From the NCBI GenBank assembly GCA_044433285.1, contig JAWXTU010000103.1:1-8022 (forward strand): 8,022 nt of DNA, read 5' to 3'. Position 1 is the stretch's first letter; each line of letters opens with the position of its first letter. The stretch is from Aphodosoma sp044433285 (lineage in GTDB: Bacteria > Bacteroidota > Bacteroidia > Bacteroidales > Paludibacteraceae). The notes below the pieces were generated by a model. That model saw only the letters and a list, made by a program, of their open reading frames with translations. It made no database searches and had not been told where the DNA came from. The translations under genes and the position numbers were made by a program. This document shows, piece after piece, positions 1 through 4,215 of the stretch.

Positions 1-38
1 TCAAATAATCCTCGCTTTCCTGTGCACTTAAAATTCAT
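1..38 (-). CDS. Possible N-terminal fragment of a gene running off the left edge
   Basis: On the minus strand an ATG at 36-38 opens a frame that stays open to the window edge, giving 12 complete codons (MNFKCTGKRGLF) and part of a 13th. It lies about 25 bases downstream of a perfect Bacteroidetes-type promoter at 64-94, which is the main support. The fragment is too short to identify. A response regulator partner for the kinase would be logical by position, but these residues do not resemble the usual response-regulator N-terminus. The frame could also be chance, with the true gene starting further left. Confidence 0.25.
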   Translation of the reverse strand, partial: MNFKCTGKRGLF

Positions 39-63
39 AATGATTTATATTAGTTTTACACTG

Positions 64-94
64 CAAAGATAAGCATAATTATTTGATTTTCAAA
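64..94 (-). promoter_or_regulatory. Leftward Bacteroidetes-type promoter
   Basis: Read on the minus strand there is TTTG (plus positions 91-94), a 19-base spacer, then TATCTTTG (plus positions 64-71). This matches the Bacteroidetes primary sigma consensus of TTTG, 19-21 bases, TAnnTTTG with no mismatch. Transcription would start near 57-60 and run left, off the window. The gene beyond the kinase therefore appears to have its own promoter, although readthrough from the kinase gene remains possible. Confidence 0.6.
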
Positions 95-128
95 GAATCA
101 GTTAATAGAAGTCACCTTTAACCTTCCA

Positions 129-1514
129 CTACAGATTAACAAAAAAAGTAGTACCTTTTTTGGGTGCACTCTCAAATGTAATCTCACCGCCACAGGCAGT
201 TACGGCGGCGTGTACATATGCCAAGCCGATACCGTGCCCCTTACAGCCAGTAGATGGCACTCTGTAATATTGCTCAAATAACTTATCGTGGTGCTCAGGG
301 TCGATACCTATACCATTATCATTAACGCTGATACATAGGTTGTTATTATTATCAATATTAATATCCACCACGATTTTTACCTCGTCGTACGAATATTTTA
401 TTGCATTATCAATAAGGTTGTTTAATATCGTATCGTAGAGCGATAAATCAATTTGCAGCGCACAATTCCTTTTCGCTGCATCACCAGTTAGCAATATTTC
501 GCACGGCTTGTTAGCGTGTTGTTGTATATGTTTAGTTAGTGATGCAGAGTGAGTTATCAACTTGTTCGATTTTATAGGGCGTTTGCTCACAGCAATTGTT
601 TGTTTGCTCTCTGCGCTTATATTTAGCAGCATCTCCACCTTCGAGGTCATCAATTCTAGCGAATGAATATTTGTTACCAGTTCATCTTTTTTCTCCTCGT
701 CTTGTTCAAGTCGTTCGGCCACACTCAGCGATGTAATGGTGCGAGCCAGGGGCGATTTCAGTTCGTGGATAACACCGTTTATGGTTATTTCACGTTGATG
801 CAACTCCTCGTTGTTTTTTATAATTGTTTTTAGTTGTGCGAGAAGTATTTTTACCGGTATACTTATAACTAGTAGGGTGGTTATCAGTAGTAAAATAAAT
901 CTTATAATAAAAGCTGATGATGGTATTCTCATCCACACATTAATATATTGATACCCCTTAAATCCAATTTGTATCCTTTCAGATTTATAATTATACCTCA
1001 CATTTGGGTCTCCAATCTGCGATATAATACTGTCGTTAGCATCGGTTATAGTTATATATTTGGTGTATGTTTCGCCTATTTGGCAGTTTAGTAAGCTGTC
1101 CAGAGCGTGTATGTTTATTGGATTTCCCTCTTTGTATGCTCTATCTTGCCATTCGTGCTCAGCAATATCAGCTTCCGAGTTAATTATTCCATCAGTTATA
1201 AGTTCTCTAACATTATATTTTGGTATCTCTATTTTTTCTATGGTAGAATTGGTTGGCAGAGGGTGCAATTTCAATATGCTATCTAACATATCCTGTGGCA
1301 TTTCGTCAGCATAAATCTGCGAACTGTAATACTCAATTCTTCCAACAGGCAATTTTCTCTCCATTTTTTCAAAATTTATTGCCTCTGTCAACTCCTTATT
1401 TATTATATTTATGTTATCTTTTAGGTATTTATTGTATTCGCGATTCAAATAAAAAACCTGTAAAATTATAATTGCAACTACTGCAATAATGAAATTTAGA
1501 TAATGTTTTCTCAT
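129..1514 (-). CDS. Membrane-bound sensor histidine kinase
   Basis: A 461-residue two-component sensor kinase that autophosphorylates on His and passes the phosphate to a response regulator. The N-terminus has a transmembrane helix (about residues 5-23). A roughly 175-residue periplasmic sensor region without a recognisable fold follows, then a second helix (about 201-225). The dimerisation/phosphoacceptor domain carries the H-box with H250 in VIHELKSPLAR. The ATPase domain shows the N-box (NLIDNAIKYS, about 366-375), G1 box DNGIGI (399-404), F-box LFEQYYR (412-418) and G2 box GHGIGL (426-431), so it looks catalytically intact. The ATG at 1512-1514 is the first in frame and places the first helix correctly. 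No response regulator lies in the window. It is divergent from the peptide genes and shares with them a gap containing 21-bp repeats, suggesting it regulates them and itself. The 3' half of the gene is clearly richer in G+C than the neighbouring peptide region. The signal sensed is unknown. Confidence 0.93.
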   Translation of the reverse strand: MRKHYLNFIIAVVAIIILQVFYLNREYNKYLKDNINIINKELTEAINFEKMERKLPVGRIEYYSSQIYADEMPQDMLDSILKLHPLPTNSTIEKIEIPKYNVRELITDGIINSEADIAEHEWQDRAYKEGNPINIHALDSLLNCQIGETYTKYITITDANDSIISQIGDPNVRYNYKSERIQIGFKGYQYINVWMRIPSSAFIIRFILLLITTLLVISIPVKILLAQLKTIIKNNEELHQREITINGVIHELKSPLARTITSLSVAERLEQDEEKKDELVTNIHSLELMTSKVEMLLNISAESKQTIAVSKRPIKSNKLITHSASLTKHIQQHANKPCEILLTGDAAKRNCALQIDLSLYDTILNNLIDNAIKYSYDEVKIVVDINIDNNNNLCISVNDNGIGIDPEHHDKLFEQYYRVPSTGCKGHGIGLAYVHAAVTACGGEITFESAPKKGTTFFVNL

Positions 1515-1585
1515 TGGATATTATTGTTGTGTTCTGAATATCAGAGTGTTATTTGTTTTGTTTGCATTGGGTTTAAATATAGCCG

Positions 1586-1593
1586 CAAAGATA
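1586..1593 (-). promoter_or_regulatory. Candidate -7 element for the histidine kinase gene
   Basis: The minus strand reads TATCTTTG here, a perfect TAnnTTTG element, about 70 bases upstream of the kinase ATG. No TTTG lies 19-21 bases upstream of it (plus positions 1613-1618 read ttatgg), so the promoter lacks a proper -33 box. The direct repeats at 1600-1652 occupy exactly that space. A missing -33 box with adjacent repeats is the usual look of an activator-dependent promoter, which is inference here. Confidence 0.45.
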
Positions 1594-1599
1594 GTAAAA

Positions 1600-1652
1600 A
1601 AATCAATTTATGTTATGGAAAAATCAACTTTTGTTATAAAATAATCAATTAG
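1600..1652. repeat. Three direct repeats at 21-bp period; probable regulator binding sites
   Basis: AATCAA occurs at 1601-1606, 1622-1627 and 1643-1648, each start exactly 21 bases after the last. The first two units (1600-1620 and 1621-1641) match at 17 of 21 positions. The third is partial and matches mainly in AATCAATT. A 21-bp period is two turns of B-DNA, so the boxes sit on one face of the helix, as expected for a dimeric or cooperative regulator. The array fills the divergent gap between the kinase and the first peptide ORF. It abuts the leftward TATCTTTG at 1586-1593, and a weaker rightward TATATTTA (1660-1667) lies 8 bases past its other end. A response regulator paired with the kinase is the obvious candidate binder. 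Confidence 0.5.
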
Positions 1653-1772
1653 AACAGTATATATTTACAGTGTGAAAAGTTGCTTTTAACAAAGTTGAGG
1701 TCGTTTTTTGTCTTTCAACATTAGAAAGAATGATTATTTATTAGTAGTATTAACAATTATAATTAAATTATT

Positions 1773-1904
1773 ATGGAAAACAAAGTAGAAGAAATTTTAA
1801 ACAAAGAGTCTTTGGGATTTATTAAATATGCAGATACTCCATCAAATAATGGTAGATGGGTTTGGAATGCAGACCTAGGAGAATGGATTTGGGTATTGAG
1901 GTGA
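1773..1904 (+). CDS. 43-residue Trp-rich peptide, possible second precursor or signal peptide
   Basis: A short ORF behind a typical A/T-rich Bacteroidetes leader (attaaattattATG). The peptide begins MENKVEEILNKESLGFIKY, a charged and potentially helical stretch, and ends GRWVWNADLGEWIWVLR. Four of its last 15 residues are Trp (W29, W31, W38, W40), arranged as two G-x-W-x-W units nine residues apart. There is no double-glycine site, no Cys and no signal peptide. It is the first plus-strand ORF after the regulatory repeats and has the AT-rich composition of the rest of the cluster. It could be a second substrate of the radical SAM enzyme, since aromatic residues are crosslinked in several radical SAM RiPP families. 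It could instead be a peptide signal for the adjacent kinase, or an unrelated small protein. I do not recognise the family. The patterned C-terminus is the main reason to believe it is translated. Confidence 0.55.
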   Translation: MENKVEEILNKESLGFIKYADTPSNNGRWVWNADLGEWIWVLR

Positions 1905-1951
1905 ATATTGTTTATTTACAACAAATGGACTACTATATTGATATTATTATG

Positions 1952-2001
1952 TTTAGGTGGTTAATTAATTTAGACTATCTTTTGTCGACAACTATATAGT
2001 T
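1952..2001 (+). promoter_or_regulatory. Near-consensus promoter overlapping a double palindrome
   Basis: TTTA at 1952-1955, a 20-base spacer and TATCTTTTG at 1976-1984 approximate the Bacteroidetes promoter, with one mismatch in the first box and one extra T in the second. Overlapping its downstream edge are two perfect palindromes sharing two bases: TTGTCGACAA (1982-1991) and AACTATATAGTT (1990-2001). ACAACTA also repeats directly at 1988-1994 and 2008-2014. A palindrome across the predicted transcription start would suit a repressor operator. A transcript from here would carry the doubtful ORF at 2046 and the precursor at 2305. Confidence 0.3.
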
Positions 2002-2045
2002 TAGCCCACAACTAATAAAATGGAAATAAATTAAAATTTCAACCA

Positions 2046-2159
2046 ATGAAAAAAACTTATCAAGATGTATTAATGTATATATTTAGAAGATATATGCTTA
2101 TAGAGAGCTATTTATCGTCTATTGTCGGATGCTACATATTTTTATTAAAAGATATGTAG
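2046..2159 (+). CDS. Doubtful 37-residue ORF with hydrophobic C-terminal half
   Basis: The ATG follows an A/T-rich leader (aaatttcaaccaATG) and the product begins MKKTYQDVLMYIFRRYML. Residues 23-34 (LSSIVGCYIFLL) could span or touch a membrane. It has no double-glycine site or known motif, and its last ten codons lie inside a perfect inverted repeat (2131-2160), which may be the true function of that sequence. AT-rich DNA gives such ORFs by chance, so it is listed only as a possibility: a small membrane peptide, perhaps for immunity, or no gene at all. Confidence 0.22.
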   Translation: MKKTYQDVLMYIFRRYMLIESYLSSIVGCYIFLLKDM

Positions 2160-2160
2160 C
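2131..2160. repeat. Perfect 9-bp inverted repeat with 12-base spacer
   Basis: GCTACATAT (2131-2139) and ATATGTAGC (2152-2160) are perfect reverse complements. Inside them TTTT can pair with AAAA across an ATT loop with small bulges, so RNA from either strand could form a long hairpin. No T-run follows on either strand, so it is not a standard intrinsic terminator. It may be an operator, an RNA-stability hairpin, or an attenuating structure ahead of the precursor gene 145 bases downstream. Confidence 0.5.
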
Positions 2161-2304
2161 TATTGAAAAATAACAAGTCTCTACATTAGTTTGAGAGGAA
2201 AGTGATTTTAGCTCAGTCAATAGGCAACTTTTGTGTGAGGTTTAAGAAAAAAATATATTATCAACAAAATTACTATTAAATAGTGGTTTATAATACTTTA
2301 ACTT

Positions 2305-2523
2305 ATGAAATTTGATATAATTAAAGCTGCAAAAAAAGAACAATGGGCAGTAAAGGAAACTTTTGAAAGTATATTAGTTGACGGTGAAATGTCAAACATA
2401 TCTGGTGGAACATGTGGTATATATATAGATTGTAGAACGAAATTGACAACCTGTATTCCACTGCATTGTTACCATCTTGATCCAGGGGAAAGTTGTAAAT
2501 GGCATTATTCTAGACCCTTATAG
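2305..2523 (+). CDS. Double-glycine-leader RiPP precursor peptide with five-Cys core
   Basis: A 72-residue precursor. The leader (1-35) ends GEMSNISGG. Counting back from the cut after G35 it has Gly at -1 and -2, Ile at -4, Met at -7, Glu at -8 and Leu at -12, the pattern read by C39 exporter peptidases such as the one encoded downstream. The predicted core is residues 36-72 (37 residues) with Cys at 37, 43, 50, 55 and 64, gaps of 6, 7, 5 and 9, and a basic aromatic tail (KWHYSRPL). The odd Cys number argues against simple disulfide pairing of all of them. With a radical SAM/SPASM enzyme next door, thioether (sactipeptide- or ranthipeptide-like) or aromatic crosslinks are likely. The Cys spacing matches no family I can name. 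The leader resembles the GG-Bacteroidales natural-product precursors. It stands 366 bases ahead of the enzyme operon, separated by two hairpins. Confidence 0.85.
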   Translation: MKFDIIKAAKKEQWAVKETFESILVDGEMSNISGGTCGIYIDCRTKLTTCIPLHCYHLDPGESCKWHYSRPL

Positions 2524-2530
2524 ACCCTAA
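2511..2530 (+). repeat. Tandem 10-bp duplication across the precursor stop codon
   Basis: TAGACCCTTA (2511-2520) is followed directly by TAGACCCTAA (2521-2530), identical but for one base. The stop codon of the precursor is the TAG opening the second copy. With a single copy the frame would read ...SRP then TAA. The duplication therefore appears to have slightly changed the C-terminus of the core peptide, consistent with recent slippage. Confidence 0.6.
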
Positions 2531-2553
2531 TATGGCTTAATATTGTAATTTAT

Positions 2554-2580
2554 CTATGGGAGTCCTAAAAACTTCCATAG
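2554..2580 (+). promoter_or_regulatory. Stem-loop after the precursor gene
   Basis: CTATGGGAGT (2554-2563) pairs with ACTTCCATAG (2571-2580) over 10 positions with one G-U pair, and the loop is 7 bases (CCTAAAA). No T-run follows, so it is unlikely to be a strong intrinsic terminator. Its place 31 bases past the precursor stop fits a 3' stabiliser or processing site that would let precursor mRNA accumulate above enzyme mRNA. Confidence 0.45.
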
Positions 2581-2624
2581 GTGAATTTAGCAAAAAAACA
2601 AATAAAGGACTAACTATAAAGTTT

Positions 2625-2748
2625 TCATATCATTTTTACGCTATTTTTTATAAATCGTTCACGCACGGAGATTTTGGGCAAGTTTAATTTCTCCCACTTA
2701 TTTAGTATATTTTACTGGTAAACTACTCATATGGTCTGTTCCTTTCAT
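2625..2748 (-). pseudogene. Possible degraded minus-strand coding remnant
   Basis: Two minus-strand frames together look like broken coding sequence. One starts at an ATG (2746-2748) and reads MKGTDHMSSLPVKYTK before a stop at 2698-2700. The other (2625-2711) reads NKWEKLNLPKISVRERFIKN and ends SVKMI. A single-base frameshift in the overlap would join them. The residue mix looks protein-like, but I cannot name a family, no terminal repeats are visible, and the opposite strand also has a 43-codon ORF (2556-2687). A fossil of a mobile-element gene is one possibility, chance another. Confidence 0.15.
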
Positions 2749-2827
2749 AGTTATGCGAATTAAAACCTACTCAAAAATTCATTAAAAATGAAAGCAAGTA
2801 GTGTTTAAAAGTCGCCCTAAGTATTTC

Positions 2828-2875
2828 AAAAGCACCTTGATATACTTGTACATTGAGGTGCTTTAATTATTATTT
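2828..2875 (+). terminator. Terminator-like hairpin just upstream of the maturase gene
   Basis: AAAGCACCT (2829-2837) and AGGTGCTTT (2856-2864) are perfect reverse complements. The stem extends inward by four more pairs, two of them G-U, to about 13 bp with a 10-base loop. The tail aattattattttt follows, T-rich enough for intrinsic termination on the plus strand. Only 25 bases separate the stem from the maturase ATG at 2890, and no consensus promoter fits in between. The operon therefore probably depends on partial readthrough from the precursor transcript, which would keep enzyme levels below precursor levels. Confidence 0.6.
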
Positions 2876-2889
2876 TTAAAATGTAAATT

Positions 2890-4215
2890 ATGAAGTTGTC
2901 AAAATATAATAGGGTTTTTAAATCCCCAAAACATGGATATTTATTATATAATTCTCTTTCTAACAGTTTTGTATCTTTAGATGACGAGTCTTATAAATAT
3001 TTAAAATCATTGGAAGGTAAGGAAGATATTGAAATGTCAGAAGATATGGCAAGTATACAAAATCTAGTAGAATTAAAAATTTTAACAAATAGTGATTTAG
3101 ATGAGTATTATAATATAAAATACGCAGTACATAGAAAACGGTTTGCTAGTGATACCTTATATCTAACCATTAATCCTACTTTGGATTGTAATTTCAAATG
3201 CATTTATTGCTTTGAAGGAGACAGTAAATCTGTTCTACAGATGAGTGATACTGTTGAACATGAAATAATTACATTTGTCAAACGATTAAAAACAATTAAA
3301 AAGATATCTGTTACTTGGTTTGGAGGTGAACCATTAATGGCGTTTAATAGAGTTAAGAGTTTAACTAGGAAAATGCTAGATATAGGTATTGAATATTCGG
3401 CAGATATGGTTACAAATGGTTATTTGCTAAAAGAAACCGTAATTAATGAATTAGAAGAATTGAAAATTGGTTCTTTGCAAATTACTATTGATGGGACAAA
3501 GGAGATTCATGATAAACGTAGGATGCTAAAGTCTGGAAGAGGAACATTTGAAAAAATAATTGAAAATATAGATGCCTTACGCAGTTATAGCCCTATTACT
3601 CGTCTTGGTATACGAGTGAATATTGATGAACAAAACATGGATGATTATATTAATATATATAATTACCTCAATGATAGATATAACATTAATACTGATAATA
3701 AAGTATTTATATATCCAGGGTTTGTTACAGGTGAAAATAACTGTGTTGCAGGCAATTGCCTTTTTGATAGAGGGAGAAAAATTGAGTTTGCCAACAAATT
3801 AAAGAAAGAACATAATGTAAATGTAATAAATACATATCCTATGGATTTTAGGCATGAATGTCCTATGCGTAATCCCTTTTATTACGTCATAGGTCCAGTT
3901 GGCGAAATATATAAATGTTGGAATGATGTAGGAATTAAGGATAAAATTGTTGGTAGTCTAATAGATAAAGAAAATATAAATGAAATTTTGTTGACACGTT
4001 ATGCAGTTGCTGGCGATCCGTTTGATGATCCAAAGTGCAAAGATTGTTTTCATTTACCAACTTGTGATGGAGGTTGCCCTCACATAAGAATAGCTAATGA
4101 ATTTGAAAGTAAAGATGAAGATGTCTGTGATTATATCAAAGGTAATGTAGAGGAATTTCTAGAAATTCATTATGATTCCTTTTTACAAGAACAAGCTAAA
4201 AAGAATAATATATGA
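2890..4215 (+). CDS. Radical SAM/SPASM peptide maturase
   Basis: A 441-residue cytoplasmic iron-sulfur enzyme that should use S-adenosylmethionine to make radical crosslinks in the precursor at 2305. Residues 1-85 (hydrophobic repeats such as YLLYNSLSNSFVSLDDESYKY, then LVELKIL) resemble a PqqD/RRE-type leader-binding module. This is inferred from pattern only. The radical SAM core begins with CNFKCIYC: C100, C104 and C107 hold the catalytic 4Fe-4S cluster, and GGEP (145-148) is the SAM-contact motif. The C-terminal SPASM domain has all seven expected Cys: C324, C343 (in GEIYKC), then C383, C386, C392, C396 in CX2CX5CX3C order, and C413. It should hold two auxiliary clusters. Two further Cys (C285, C290) are extra. 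The start is a good ATG behind an A/T-rich leader. The 3' end overlaps the S41 gene by ATGA, implying translational coupling. Best guess is a GG-Bacteroidales-type maturase. Which bond it forms is not decidable here. Confidence 0.92.
   Translation: MKLSKYNRVFKSPKHGYLLYNSLSNSFVSLDDESYKYLKSLEGKEDIEMSEDMASIQNLVELKILTNSDLDEYYNIKYAVHRKRFASDTLYLTINPTLDCNFKCIYCFEGDSKSVLQMSDTVEHEIITFVKRLKTIKKISVTWFGGEPLMAFNRVKSLTRKMLDIGIEYSADMVTNGYLLKETVINELEELKIGSLQITIDGTKEIHDKRRMLKSGRGTFEKIIENIDALRSYSPITRLGIRVNIDEQNMDDYINIYNYLNDRYNINTDNKVFIYPGFVTGENNCVAGNCLFDRGRKIEFANKLKKEHNVNVINTYPMDFRHECPMRNPFYYVIGPVGEIYKCWNDVGIKDKIVGSLIDKENINEILLTRYAVAGDPFDDPKCKDCFHLPTCDGGCPHIRIANEFESKDEDVCDYIKGNVEEFLEIHYDSFLQEQAKKNNI

Larger units (their letters stand above)
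1905..2304 (+). other. 400-base stretch between the two peptide ORFs
   Basis: This AT-rich region has no convincing protein-coding content. It holds two abutting palindromes (1982-2001) with a near-consensus promoter, a doubtful 37-codon ORF (2046-2159) whose 3' end lies in a perfect inverted repeat, and a CAACTTTTGT box at 2225-2234. That box is also found at 1625-1634 inside the 21-bp repeats. The last 140 bases probably form the 5' leader of the precursor peptide mRNA. No RNA gene or known riboswitch is recognised. Confidence 0.4.
2524..2889 (+). other. 366-base gap between precursor and maturase genes
   Basis: It contains a hairpin 31 bases after the precursor stop (2554-2580) and a terminator-like hairpin just before the maturase (2828-2875). 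Between them is sequence of unknown origin with weak coding signs on the minus strand (2625-2748). The size is unusual for a gap between precursor and maturase if they share a transcript. An old insertion, or separate control of the two parts, would explain it. Confidence 0.4.

Noticed and set aside
1060..1471. Plus-strand frames of 84 and 72 codons within the kinase gene
   Set aside because: They are antisense shadows of a complete histidine kinase with all motifs in order.
1600..1652. Short repeats as a CRISPR array
   Set aside because: The period is only 21 bp, the units are imperfect, only three copies exist and there is no spacer of CRISPR length.
1905..1964. In-frame continuation past the TGA of the Trp-rich ORF, a hydrophobic run ending in Leu-Gly-Gly
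   Set aside because: It would need stop-codon readthrough and no recoding signal is visible. The hydrophobic look follows from the T-rich sequence.
1925..1999. 24-codon ORF (MDYYIDIIMFRWLINLDY...) after the Trp-rich ORF
   Set aside because: It is very short, its 3' end is made of the palindrome at 1990-2001, and AT-rich DNA gives such frames by chance. No leader or motif supports it.
2305..2523. Precursor as a pediocin-like or bacteroidetocin-type unmodified bacteriocin
   Set aside because: The core lacks a YGNGV-type motif and has five Cys beside a complete radical SAM/SPASM enzyme, so a modified peptide is more likely.
2305..2523. Precursor as a streptide-type KxxxW peptide
   Set aside because: Core Lys and Trp are adjacent (K65-W66) and no KxxxW spacing is present in the core.
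2556..2687. 43-codon plus-strand ORF (MGVLKTSIGEFSKK...) in the gap after the precursor
   Set aside because: Its start codon lies inside the stem at 2554-2563, there is no double-glycine motif, and the opposite strand is equally protein-like. Not enough to call a gene.
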